Shown here: piece after piece, positions 1 to 6,833 of the stretch
How the letters are laid out: every line of letters starts with the position of its first letter
Position numbering within the stretch: the first letter of the stretch is position 1
From: Bacteroidales bacterium
GTDB taxonomy: Bacteria > Bacteroidota > Bacteroidia > Bacteroidales > UBA932
Assembly (NCBI GenBank): GCA_024695285.1
Contig: JAILIM010000036.1
Coordinates: 1 to 38,450 of the forward strand
Reading direction: 5' to 3'
DNA length: 38,450 nucleotides
The notes under the pieces: generated by a model
Told to the model about the DNA's origin: nothing
The model's database searches: none
The model's input: only the letters and a program-made list of their open reading frames with translations
Made by a program: the position numbers and the translations under genes

Positions 1-2
1 TT

Positions 3-281
3 GCCGACCGTATCGGCGTTCAGGATCCCGTACGTTCCGAGTTTGTTCAACTTTATCAGGCGTTCAAGAAAGAGAGTGCCGCAGTGCTGTCCGTACAGCA
101 GTCTATGTCGGGTAATAAGGAGGATGATATCGAAGCCAAGATTCTCTCTGATTTTGAAAAGAGCGAGAAAATACTTTCACTCAGGAGGGCATACTACGAA
201 AAGTTCCGCGTAATCCTAACTCCCTCGCAGATTCAGGCAATGTACGATATCGAAAAGGAGTTCAACAACCGTAAGCGATGA
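3..281 (+). CDS. C-terminal part of a Spy/CpxP-like periplasmic protein (5' end outside window)
   Basis: An open frame enters from the left edge and stops at 279-281, giving about 92 residues. It is rich in charged helical sequence. The segment ILTPSQIQAMYDIEKEF resembles the LTxxQ motif of Spy/CpxP-type periplasmic chaperones and of the small helical proteins that often follow ECF sigma/anti-sigma genes in Bacteroidota. The upstream context is not visible, so the sigma-operon link is inference. The family call rests on one motif, and a general helical secreted protein is the alternative. An ATG at 84 lies inside the same frame and is probably not the true start, because the frame is open to the window edge. 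Confidence 0.65.
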   Translation, partial: ADRIGVQDPVRSEFVQLYQAFKKESAAVLSVQQSMSGNKEDDIEAKILSDFEKSEKILSLRRAYYEKFRVILTPSQIQAMYDIEKEFNNRKR

Positions 282-342
282 CTTTTACAGGGTTCTGCCC
301 TTTTCGCCAGGCGTGGTATTATACGAAAGATGCAAATGGCTG

Positions 343-834
343 CTATTGCTGGAGTAGCTGGTAGGCAAGCCTTTCGTCGCCGGAGGCGAGGTAGATGATG
401 CCGCAATAGGAAAAACCGTATTTCATGATGTTGTGCTGCATGATGTGGTTATCCCGGTGGGTGTCGATGCGGATGTTCTTGTCGCGGGAGAAGCACCAGT
501 CCATTATGGCGCGGAATACCCCGTGCACTTCTGGCAGGCTGCCTATGCGGTGGACCACGTGGTAGGGCAGGATGTCGTCTGTCCATGAGCCTTCATAGAT
601 TCTCGCATAGGTGGGTTCGGGGGAGGGGATGAAGGCGAAATAGCCGGCAATTGCGCCGTTGTCGGTGACGATGTGTCCGAAGCCGTTCTTGATGTCGTTG
701 AGGATGATTTCTTCGGACGGGTAGCCGTTCACCCACTGGCCTGTGTTGCCCGACGCGCGCATTATGCCCTTGGCCGCTTCCAGTACGGTCATGATAGCCA
801 TCAGGTCCTCTTTTTGTGCCGCGCGTATTAACAT
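343..834 (-). CDS. GNAT family N-acetyltransferase
   Basis: The protein is about 163 residues and begins MLIRAAQKEDL, the usual first strand and helix of small GNAT acetyltransferases, which move an acetyl group from acetyl-CoA to an amine. The central part (SGNTGQWVNGYPSEE) and the late strand with KYGFSYCGIIYLASGDERLAYQLLQ match a common Bacteroidota/Firmicutes GNAT subgroup of unknown substrate. The start at 834 was chosen because homologs of this type begin there. An in-frame ATG at 897 would add 21 residues and sits 7 nt from a promoter box at 905-912, so it remains possible. The longer frame to 1077 has no family-like sequence. The gene stands alone, facing the gene at the left edge. 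Confidence 0.8.
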   Translation of the reverse strand: MLIRAAQKEDLMAIMTVLEAAKGIMRASGNTGQWVNGYPSEEIILNDIKNGFGHIVTDNGAIAGYFAFIPSPEPTYARIYEGSWTDDILPYHVVHRIGSLPEVHGVFRAIMDWCFSRDKNIRIDTHRDNHIMQHNIMKYGFSYCGIIYLASGDERLAYQLLQQ

Positions 835-904
835 CTTGAATGAGAAGCCTTTGTCCCAAACTGCCTGGTTCAATAAATCCAATCTCCTGTTTCCCATACG
901 TCTG

Positions 905-912
905 CAAATGTA
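905..912 (-). promoter_or_regulatory. Probable Bacteroidota -7 promoter box for the GNAT gene
   Basis: On the minus strand this reads TACATTTG, a full match to TAnnTTTG. It lies 7 nt before the alternative ATG at 897 and about 70 nt before the preferred start at 834. A good -33 TTTG at the usual distance is not clear. Confidence 0.45.
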
Positions 913-1112
913 ACATTTTTTTAATGCAAACCATTCTTTTGACGTTATATCCCTTTCAAAAAGGGAGTGTATTTGGTTAATCGCAAAAAGAATGCTGCGC
1001 AAATGCAGAGTTGAAACACGGCGGCAATATGTAGTTTTTCTTCCGTGACAGGTACAACTGTTTATCGCAATAAACACGCTGGCGTTTTGATTAGTAAGCC
1101 TCTTGTCTCCTG

Positions 1113-1309
1113 TCAGAGATTTACGGAAACAGTCCTTGAGATGTTAGGAATGAGCCTGGCGTCTTTGTCAAGAACCCTGACTTCAACGTTGACGCTTCCT
1201 GACGCTCCAGAGGCTGCTGCGCTTGTGGGGTTGAAGTACCACTTTACCGATGCCGGATCCGTTTTCCAGACGGCCTCGAAAGATGCGCATCGGTGCTGTC
1301 AGGATTAAT
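1113..1309 (-). pseudogene. Remnant of the C-terminus of a secreted Ig-like or surface protein
   Basis: On the minus strand a stop-free frame of about 62 codons ends at 1113. Its last part reads SVNVEVRVLDKDARLIPNIS followed by RTVSVNL, a pattern of alternating strand residues like the last beta strands of Ig-like domains in bacterial surface proteins. Just upstream this frame is stopped, and the neighbouring frame continues with plausible sequence (SIESLILTAPMR), suggesting a frameshift. No start codon or intact domain remains. The assignment is from sequence character only, with no named family, and could be chance. Confidence 0.3.
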
Positions 1310-1462
1310 GATTCTATTGATAGCCAAATGTAAGCAAAATAATAACTCGTCCTTTATGTTGCATTCAATAATTAGGTTTACAGGCCCGATATTTCCCAGA
1401 AACTTGAGGATACCCTGTTTATTCTTAGGATCGGAAAAAGCAAAACAGAGCGATTGTGAATA
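1310..1462. other. AT-rich intergenic stretch, nothing recognised
   Basis: This is more AT-rich than the rest of the window. No coding frame, RNA gene or clear repeat was seen. It links the minus-strand remnant to the promoter of the decayed kinase-like gene. Confidence 0.4.
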
Positions 1463-1494
1463 TTTGCTTTATTCATAGGATTGTTGTATAATTG
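1463..1494 (+). promoter_or_regulatory. Promoter of the decayed kinase-like gene
   Basis: A TTTG at 1463-1466 is followed after exactly 20 nt by TATAATTG at 1487-1494. This agrees with the Bacteroidota -33/-7 pattern with one mismatch in the -7 box. It lies 31 nt before the ATG at 1526. Confidence 0.5.
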
Positions 1495-1525
1495 CAAACA
1501 GAAAAGATTAATACCGTGATACAAG

Positions 1526-1972
1526 ATGCCGAAATTGCATTCAATAAACTTCGACCTTATACGTCGTTTCAGCGAGGACTTGAATCGGGAGGTTCTCTCC
1601 TGGTCCAAAGCGCCATGGTCCTGGGACGATATGGTGGCCCAGTATCAACGGCTTCACTCTCCCCAGAATCAGAAAGTGACTCGGCAGTAGACCAAGAAGG
1701 ACTGCTGACCGATTGGGCTCAAGCCCATAACTGCTGGTTCACAAACGCTAATTCACATCTTACCGCACAAGGCTACAGGTTTTACGGCTTTGGAGGAGAG
1801 GCTCAGGTCTATCCGATATGGCGTAATCAGTTATTTTTCAGACCTGGTTATCGCAGAAGATTTACATCCTGGCAATATCTGGATGACCGAAGATGACAAC
1901 ATCGTAATAATTGACGGAGCGTTCTTCTTCAATTTTCCCTCTCTCGGACTAGGAGGCTCTTTTGAGCTATAG
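1526..1972 (+). pseudogene. Frameshifted, internally deleted protein-kinase-like gene (polyvalent-protein kinase type)
   Basis: Three pieces in two frames make one damaged gene. Frame 2 from ATG 1526 gives 54 residues (MPKLHSINFDLIRRFSEDLN then WSKAPWSWDDMVAQYQRLHS) and stops at 1688-1690. Frame 1 then carries QEGLLTDWAQAHNCWF and GYRFYGFGGEAQVYPIWRN, a glycine-loop-like N-lobe. Frame 2 returns near 1800 with EDLHPGNIW and NIVIIDGAFFF, which look like the catalytic loop (Asp...Asn) and the metal-binding Asp of a kinase fold, and stops at 1970-1972. The N-lobe to catalytic loop distance is far too short for a kinase, so a large internal deletion is inferred. Similar domains occur in mobile-element polyvalent proteins, but the exact family was not checked. 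A promoter is still present upstream. Confidence 0.6.
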
Positions 1973-2174
1973 GCAAGCCGGCGACGATGAAGTCTGGACG
2001 GATGGAACCAAAGCCATGCTGGACGACATGCACAAGCGGAAGATCGACATGGCCGACGAAATCTATTTCATCAACGTCGGCGGCTATATCGGAGAGAGTA
2101 CCAGGAGCGAGATCGAGTACGCAAAAAAGAACGGACGGGCTGTGCAATACCTTGAGGAACCTGTTACAAGATAG
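1962..2174 (+). pseudogene. C-terminal remnant of a nucleoside 2-deoxyribosyltransferase-like protein
   Basis: About 64 residues remain. The conserved-looking part is DMADEIYFINVGGYIGESTR followed by SEIEYAKKNGRAVQYLEE. The pattern of 'AD.I..IN.GGYIGESTRSEI..A' matches the C-terminal half of small Rossmann-like deoxyribosyltransferase/DUF4406-type proteins, where the Glu after the Ser is usually catalytic. The N-terminal half is missing. The frame opens only at a TTG at 1962 that overlaps the end of the kinase remnant, so a deletion has joined two broken genes. It ends one base before the ATG of the dehydratase gene. Expression of this fragment as a functional protein seems unlikely. Confidence 0.55.
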
Positions 2175-2175
2175 T

Positions 2176-3045
2176 ATGACAGAACGAAACCAGATCGAAC
2201 TCAATCCGAAGTTCCTCCGTCCCCGGCTCCTTCACCGCAGGGACGATAGCCACAAAGGTGACTACGGCCACCTGCTCATCGTTGCCGGATGTCAGACGAT
2301 GCCGGGAGCGGCGGTGCTGGCGACCGGGGCGGCACTTAAGTCGGGCTGTGGCCTTGTTACGCTGCACTCCACGGACCGCGCGCTGCAGGCTGCCGTCAAT
2401 CAGTTTCCTTCAGCAATGCTGTCTGAAGATCCCGGCCGCTGCTTCAGCGTCACCCCACTGCCGCTGTCCCGCTACTCTGCATTAGCCGTCGGGCCCGGCC
2501 TCGGACAGGCACCCGTAACCGCAGCGGCCCTGGCTGACCTGATGTCGGACGCCAGGGAGGCTGGAATCCCGATGGTTCTCGATGCAGACGCGCTGAACCT
2601 TATCGCCGCTGCTCCCGGGCTCCGAGACCTCATTCCTGAAGGCTCCATCCTTACGCCGCACCCGGGAGAGTTGCGGAGGCTGATTCCTGATGTGACACCG
2701 GATAACGAATCCACCCTCGTCAGCGCCCTGTCCGCCAGGACCGGCAGCGTAGTGATAGTCAAGGGATACCGCAGCCGGATCTACACCCCCGATGGTAATA
2801 CGTTCATCAACACCACCGGCAACCCCGGAATGGCCAAGGGCGGCAGCGGAGATGTCCTCACAGGTCTTGTCGGCGGCCTGCTTGCCCGCGGCTACAGCGC
2901 AGTTGATGCCACCTGCCTCGGCGCCTGGATTCACGGCTACGCCGGCGATGTGCTTACCGAAGAATGCACCGCCGAGGCATACAGCAGCCTGGACCTGATA
3001 GAAAGGCTTTGGGCAGGGTTTGTTCGTTTGTATTATCCGGAATAA
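2176..3045 (+). CDS. nnrD: ADP/ATP-dependent NAD(P)H-hydrate dehydratase (YjeF C-terminal domain)
   Basis: The protein is 289 residues. It repairs damaged NAD(P)H hydrates in the cytoplasm by dehydrating the S form at the cost of ATP or ADP. Visible motifs are DSHKGDYGHLLIVAGCQTM near the N-terminus, LDADALN, LTPHPGE, the VKG strand, and the signature NTTGNPGMAKGGSGDVLTG with the catalytic Asp. In many bacteria this domain is fused behind an NnrE epimerase domain; here it stands alone, and no epimerase domain is seen in the window. The start at 2176 (MTERNQIELN) fits the family N-terminus; the upstream in-frame extension to 1987 reads through the remnant in another frame and is rejected. No promoter was found directly upstream. 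Confidence 0.9.
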   Translation: MTERNQIELNPKFLRPRLLHRRDDSHKGDYGHLLIVAGCQTMPGAAVLATGAALKSGCGLVTLHSTDRALQAAVNQFPSAMLSEDPGRCFSVTPLPLSRYSALAVGPGLGQAPVTAAALADLMSDAREAGIPMVLDADALNLIAAAPGLRDLIPEGSILTPHPGELRRLIPDVTPDNESTLVSALSARTGSVVIVKGYRSRIYTPDGNTFINTTGNPGMAKGGSGDVLTGLVGGLLARGYSAVDATCLGAWIHGYAGDVLTEECTAEAYSSLDLIERLWAGFVRLYYPE

Positions 3046-3207
3046 CCCCGGCATACTCGGGGGCAAATCAGCCTCATGCGCACCCGGCGGCAGGCAGGCG
3101 GTGCAGGTCCCAGGGCCGAGTGACGACACCGGTCCACTCTACGGCACCCTTATGTTCAAGAAAGGCGTTTTTTGCTAATATAGGTCCACGGTTCAGGCAG
3201 GGTAGCG

Positions 3208-4245
3208 TCACCAAGCTACAGACAGCGTCCGGATAACTGCGGAGAATATGTTCTGCTTTGCAACCTCCGGATCCATGGCGACAACAGCAGGCATATCTTC
3301 CGGCGTAACTGCACGAACCGCCCAGAAGCCGGCACCGTAAAGTGCGCCCATTGCGCTTGCATCCACCATGCCGGACAACAAGGCCACTTTCTTCCCTATG
3401 CAATGCCGTAAGACGCCATACGGCACTTTCCCGTTGAGGGTCTGAAAGTCGGAACGGCCTTCGCCGGTGAAGACGATGTCCGCATCTCTGATTGCGGCAT
3501 CGAAGTGAGTATAAAGCATGACTTTGTCCACACCGCTTGTCATTTCTGCATCGGCATAAGCAATCAAAGCCCCTCCAAGGCCGCCTGCAGCGCCGGCTCC
3601 GGGGATTGATGAGACATCGACGCCCGTCTCGGCCGCTATCTCTCGGGCGAGCTCTGCCATTCTGCTCTCGAGTATTTCAACGTCGGCAGGTGATGCTCCC
3701 TGCTGCGGCGCGAACACACGAGCCGCACCGTCGGGGCCGGTGAACGGGTTGTCGACATCGCACAAGAGTTCAACGGTGGCTTCGCGTAATACATCTCTGA
3801 CGCCAGGCACGGCGAGCATACCAGTGCCGCCGTCGCAAGTGGCACTGCCCCCGAGGCCGATTACAATACGCCGGCATCCTCTTCCGTATGCTTCCATTAT
3901 GAGTTCGCCCACGCCTTTGCTGGAGGCTATGATCGGGTTCCTTTCCATGGGCTTGAGAAGATTGAGGCCACAGGCCTGGGCGACCTCGATTATTCCGGTG
4001 TCGCCGAGAGTGGCAAACCGGGCGTCAATAGTCCTGCCCAGAGGATCGGATACCCTTGCTTCATGGACCTTGGCATCGAGAGCCCACGCCAGCACATCCA
4101 GCGTGCCTTCGCCGCCATCGGCAAGGGGAATCTGTACCACCTCGGCTGACGGGTACACCTGAAGCGCAGCTTCGGCCATAGTAGCCGCAACCTCTCTCGA
4201 CGAAAGGCATTCCTTGTATGAATCAGGCGCTATTACGATCTTCAT
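3208..4245 (-). CDS. Glycerate kinase (GarK/GlxK family), with an internal shortening
   Basis: This is a 345-residue cytoplasmic enzyme that phosphorylates D-glycerate with ATP. The start MKIVIAPDSYKECLSSREVA, the loop PLADGGEGT, IGLGGSATCDGGTGML, DVDNPFTG, PGAGAAGGLG and FTGEGRSDFQTLNGK are all family hallmarks. Members are usually about 375-380 residues. The missing part lies between GGTGML and CDVDNPF: where the family has a roughly 60-residue stretch including a glycine-rich turn, this protein has only about half. The reading frame is intact across it. It may be a tolerated loop loss or an early decay step; the nearby decayed genes make the latter worth considering. The gene is convergent with the dehydratase gene and divergent from the gene at 4343. 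Confidence 0.85.
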   Translation of the reverse strand: MKIVIAPDSYKECLSSREVAATMAEAALQVYPSAEVVQIPLADGGEGTLDVLAWALDAKVHEARVSDPLGRTIDARFATLGDTGIIEVAQACGLNLLKPMERNPIIASSKGVGELIMEAYGRGCRRIVIGLGGSATCDGGTGMLAVPGVRDVLREATVELLCDVDNPFTGPDGAARVFAPQQGASPADVEILESRMAELAREIAAETGVDVSSIPGAGAAGGLGGALIAYADAEMTSGVDKVMLYTHFDAAIRDADIVFTGEGRSDFQTLNGKVPYGVLRHCIGKKVALLSGMVDASAMGALYGAGFWAVRAVTPEDMPAVVAMDPEVAKQNIFSAVIRTLSVAW

Positions 4246-4280
4246 GGCTGGCGATTAGTGGTGAGTTGCTGCAGCAGTGT

Positions 4281-4288
4281 CAAAAGTA
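4281..4288 (-). promoter_or_regulatory. Probable -7 box for glycerate kinase
   Basis: The minus strand reads TACTTTTG, a full TAnnTTTG match, 35 nt before the ATG at 4245. It sits back to back with the plus-strand box at 4311-4318. Confidence 0.5.
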
Positions 4289-4310
4289 AATAAATTTCAA
4301 CGAAAAACAT

Positions 4311-4318
4311 TATTTTTG
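4311..4318 (+). promoter_or_regulatory. Probable -7 box for the gene at 4343
   Basis: TATTTTTG, a full TAnnTTTG match, lies 24 nt before the ATG at 4343. It rules out the longer frame starting at 4277, which would begin upstream of the promoter. Confidence 0.5.
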
Positions 4319-4342
4319 TGCAAAACTAATCACATCCGAGTA

Positions 4343-4990
4343 ATGAGTTCGCCTAAGTTCGACACCTGTTTCTTTGAACAGTACGCGCAGATTTCGCTTT
4401 CGGCGTTGCTGGGGCGCGAGTTTGACTGCCTTGTGAACAGGGACCGTCCCGACTTGCAGTCGTCAGACGACCACAGTATCGGCATAGAGGTCACGCGGGC
4501 GATGGAAGAGAGCCGCAGGGCGGAGGAGGAACTGCTGAAGGATATTTCGGGCGTCACTCCTGCGGCGCGGGATGAAGAGACCAGGCAGATACTGGAGTCG
4601 GGTTACGGCTACGGCCTGAAAGCGGGGAAGTACATCGGAGTGAAAGAGCTGTCTTACTGGTCCATGGCCTTGCCTATGCGAAGGATCCTTGCAATCAAGG
4701 TTTCCAAGGCCGGAAGCGGTTTCTATGGCCGTTTCGACAAGATGGGACTGTTTGTTTTCAGCCGGGATAACCTTGGCGAACCCGATGCCCTGCACGCTAT
4801 GCGGTATACAATGTCTCTTCAGAAGAACAATGATATCCGTTATAACCGGTTATATCTTGCCGATGTCGACGACCTCTTCGTGTGCAATCTGGACGACGGC
4901 CTGGGGGAGAGTTCCCGCCTGATGCGGTACCAGATTTCCCAGGAGCAGCGCAGGGAGTTTTATCTGGAAGCCGTCAGGATAACAAAATGA
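4343..4990 (+). CDS. Uncharacterised protein, possible PD-(D/E)XK-like fold
   Basis: The protein is 215 residues, with no signal peptide or membrane segment. I do not recognise a named family with confidence. Near residues 30-50 it reads RDRPDLQSSDDHSIGIEVTR, where 'PDLQ' followed by 'IGIEVT' resembles the spaced acidic residues of PD-(D/E)XK nuclease-like folds, although the usual Lys is replaced by Thr. The rest alternates helices and strands, ending RREFYLEAVRITK. The start at 4343 follows the promoter box. The esterase gene begins 15 nt after its stop, so the two are probably co-transcribed. A nuclease role is only a hint from the motif. Confidence 0.65.
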   Translation: MSSPKFDTCFFEQYAQISLSALLGREFDCLVNRDRPDLQSSDDHSIGIEVTRAMEESRRAEEELLKDISGVTPAARDEETRQILESGYGYGLKAGKYIGVKELSYWSMALPMRRILAIKVSKAGSGFYGRFDKMGLFVFSRDNLGEPDALHAMRYTMSLQKNNDIRYNRLYLADVDDLFVCNLDDGLGESSRLMRYQISQEQRREFYLEAVRITK

Positions 4991-5005
4991 GGACGAGGCC
5001 CGCTT

Positions 5006-5857
5006 ATGCCAGCAGATTATACAACCCCCCGATTCGATGTCAAGGTTGAGCGGAATGTCGTGTACACCACTGCATCCGGATACTGGACCGAGGCTCCTGC
5101 CGGCGTGGCTCCGCCTCTCGGCCTCATTCTGCGGTGCGGCTCTCCCAAGCAGCTGGAGGTGGATATGGATATCTATCTGCCGGAAGGGGATGCTTCGTCC
5201 GGCAGGCCCTTGCTGCTGATGATGCACGGCGGCTCGTTCTATCTGGGCAACAAGAATGAGAAGGGGCAGTCGGAGTGGTGCCGGTATTTTGCCTCGCTTG
5301 GATACGTTGCCGCCTCAATCAACTACCGGCTCGGGTTTCACTTAAACCGGAACGATTTCCGGAATGCGGAACTGCGTGCACTCGAGGATGCTGATGCCGC
5401 CCTGGATTACCTGCTCTCGGCGAGGAAAGATCTCCGTATCGATCCCGAAAGAGTCTTTGCCGCCGGCACCAGTTCGGGCGCAATCACGGCGATGGCCCTG
5501 GCCTACCGGCCCGGGGCGGACCACCGTATTTGCGCAGTGGCCAATCTCTGGGGTGCCGTCCACGATTTGTCGGTGCTGGAGAGGGCAGACGTGCCCATTA
5601 TCTCATTCCAATCGGTCCAGGATCCTGTGGTTCCTTATGTCGAGGGCTACCCAATGGCTAAGTTCAGCCTGTTCACACGAGGTATCTCAGGATATATGTA
5701 CGGCACACGGTCAATCCACGAGAAGGCCCTTTCCCTGGGCATTCGCTCCGAGCATCACCCATATCCGGAGGCAAGGCACCGTCTCCATATGGATAAATCC
5801 GAGCAGCTGACTCCGCGTTTCTACGAGGTACGGGACGCTATGGCGGCGTTTTTCTAG
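5006..5857 (+). CDS. Alpha/beta-hydrolase, carboxylesterase-like
   Basis: The protein is 283 residues with no visible signal peptide. It carries the HGGSFYLG oxyanion loop near residues 74-81, the nucleophile elbow AAGTSSGAITAMAL (Gly-x-Ser-x-Gly type), a likely acid in SFQSVQDPVVPY, and the catalytic His in EARHRLHMD near the C-terminus. This set fits the small esterase/feruloyl-esterase-like group of alpha/beta-hydrolases that cleave ester bonds; the substrate cannot be told. The start at 5006 gives the N-terminal strand (DVKVERNVVYTTA) expected before the core. It follows the unknown gene at 4343 by 15 nt. Confidence 0.85.
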   Translation: MPADYTTPRFDVKVERNVVYTTASGYWTEAPAGVAPPLGLILRCGSPKQLEVDMDIYLPEGDASSGRPLLLMMHGGSFYLGNKNEKGQSEWCRYFASLGYVAASINYRLGFHLNRNDFRNAELRALEDADAALDYLLSARKDLRIDPERVFAAGTSSGAITAMALAYRPGADHRICAVANLWGAVHDLSVLERADVPIISFQSVQDPVVPYVEGYPMAKFSLFTRGISGYMYGTRSIHEKALSLGIRSEHHPYPEARHRLHMDKSEQLTPRFYEVRDAMAAFF

Positions 5858-5867
5858 GGATTATTGT

Positions 5868-5875
5868 TATCTTTG
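5868..5875 (+). promoter_or_regulatory. Probable -7 box for the lipoprotein gene at 5889
   Basis: TATCTTTG, a full TAnnTTTG match, just after the esterase stop and 13 nt before the ATG at 5889. Confidence 0.55.
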
Positions 5876-5888
5876 CAAAAAACAACTT

Positions 5889-6359
5889 ATGAAACGATTA
5901 CTCATTGCCTTCGCCGCCTTTTTGGCGCTAACGTCTTGCAACATTCTTGACGATGACAAATGGACTCCGGTGAGCATCCCTTCTTCCATCAGCAAGCAAT
6001 GGATTACATATGACGAAACCACGTATCCCGGTTATCCTGTCTGCGTTTGGGATTTTACGACAAAAAAAGGGTATTTGGCTTGTGCGTACTTTTCAAGTAC
6101 TGATGCCTTGAAAGCGAATCCTCAGTATGTTGTCCAGGAGGACGACTTCTTCTCGATAGAATGCTTCAAGAAAGGAAAGACTTACCGGCTTGCAATCGCC
6201 AGAAAACAGGATGACAGTAGATTTGTTTATTATTTTGATGATATTACTGCAAACAGTATCACTATCACTGGACACCCATACGATGTTTATGACGGAGAGA
6301 TTACCTATCGAAACACCGCCACCCTCAGCCCTGTAAAAGTACAGGCAGTCTTTGAGTGA
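5889..6359 (+). CDS. Small predicted lipoprotein of unknown function
   Basis: The protein is 156 residues. The N-terminus MKRLLIAFAAFLALTSCNIL is a lipoprotein signal with lipobox LTSC, so the mature protein should start at Cys17 and be anchored in the membrane, probably the outer membrane as usual in Bacteroidota. The rest is beta-rich with repeated aromatic residues (for example WDFTTKKGYLACAYFSS). No family was recognised. It has its own promoter box and is followed by a long non-coding region, so it is probably a single-gene unit. Base composition is less GC-rich than the neighbours, which would fit a recently acquired or fast-evolving gene, but this was not measured. Confidence 0.8.
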   Translation: MKRLLIAFAAFLALTSCNILDDDKWTPVSIPSSISKQWITYDETTYPGYPVCVWDFTTKKGYLACAYFSSTDALKANPQYVVQEDDFFSIECFKKGKTYRLAIARKQDDSRFVYYFDDITANSITITGHPYDVYDGEITYRNTATLSPVKVQAVFE

Positions 6360-6464
6360 CTATACCCTGCATCTTAAGTGGACCGGCGTAAGCAAAAAAG
6401 GCCGTTATTGCACATAGGGGTACAAGCGGGTGGACCGGTATCAGCAGTGGCGGGGTGCTGGGTA

Positions 6465-6483
6465 GGGGATTAGCTCGGCTGGC
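6465..6483 (+). other. tRNA-Ala-like 5' fragment (possible tRNA gene remnant)
   Basis: GGGGATTAGCTCGGCTGG matches the start of a typical bacterial tRNA-Ala (acceptor strand and D-arm) with one difference. No matching anticodon arm, T-arm or 3' acceptor follows; instead a hairpin with arms CCTCGC and GCGAGG and then the large palindrome begin. It may be a remnant or chance. Confidence 0.35.
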
Positions 6484-6510
6484 GCCTCGCTTTTCCCTGG
6501 GTTTTCGCGA

Positions 6511-6642
6511 GGAATACTGAAGCAGGCGGGTGGCAGAGCCACCCTGTGTTTGTATTAAGGGGCAGCCTTACGCGAGCGGGCTCGCGACGGCTGTCCCTTA
6601 ATACAAACGCCGCACTTTCGTGCGGCGCCTGCTTAGTATTCC
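6511..6642. repeat. 132-nt four-armed palindrome (cruciform/cloverleaf-like)
   Basis: The outer arms are 6511-6528 and 6626-6642 (17 pairs, one bulged base). Inside are three more stems: 6528-6544 (GGGTGGC, loop AGA, GCCACCC); a 20-pair stem, 6548-6567 with 6589-6608, whose only non-Watson-Crick pair is a G-U; and 6609-6626 (GCCGCAC, loop TTTC, GTGCGGC). The 20-pair stem is capped by its own hairpin, CGCGAG/CTCGCG, at 6571-6586. It therefore folds as a four-way junction. It lies 6 nt from the 3' end of tRNA-Ser and between convergent transcription units. A repeat element of the REP/MITE type, an RNA structure acting as a terminator, or a small RNA are all possible. Confidence 0.8.
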
Positions 6643-6648
6643 ATAGCG

Positions 6649-6736
6649 CGGAAAGACAGGGATTCGAACCCTGGAGCCGCTTTAGGCGGCCACACGCTTT
6701 CCAGACGTGCCTCTTCAGCCACTCGAGCATCTTTCC
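6649..6736 (-). tRNA. tRNA-Ser (GGA anticodon)
   Basis: The 88-nt minus-strand sequence folds as a class II tRNA. The acceptor GGAAAGA pairs with TCTTTCC (one overlapping base), the discriminator is G, and the anticodon stem CACGT/GCGTG encloses loop CTGGAAA with anticodon GGA. The long variable arm has GCCGC/GCGGC-type pairing, and the T-arm is CAGGG TTCGAAT CCCTG. GGA reads UCC and UCU serine codons. The CCA end is not encoded. The strong palindrome begins 6 nt after its 3' end. Confidence 0.95.
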
Positions 6737-6825
6737 TTGGGGCTACAAAGGTAATAACTTTTTTTGTAATCCAATGCTTCAGCAGAAAAAAAGTGCCTTT
6801 TCTTCCGCAAATAGAAAATAATGGT

Positions 6826-6833
6826 TAAATTTG
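6826..6833 (+). promoter_or_regulatory. -7 box for the nuclease lipoprotein operon
   Basis: TAAATTTG, a full TAnnTTTG match, lies only 6 nt before the ATG at 6840. Transcription would start about 3 nt upstream of the start codon. This also excludes the TTG at 6831 as the start. Confidence 0.6.

Noticed and set aside
1045..1308. Plus-strand 87-codon frame
   Set aside because: The composition is not protein-like in this strand; the minus strand of the same stretch looks more like a coding remnant.
1987..2175. N-terminal extension of the NAD(P)H-hydrate dehydratase
   Set aside because: The added residues come from the wrong frame of the transferase remnant and do not fit the family start at 2176.
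3046..3063. CCCCG/CGGGG hairpin after the dehydratase gene
   Set aside because: The stem is only 5 bp and no T-run follows on either side, so it is too weak to call a terminator.
6470..6730. Minus-strand 86-codon frame
   Set aside because: It runs through tRNA-Ser and the large palindrome, so it is not a protein gene.
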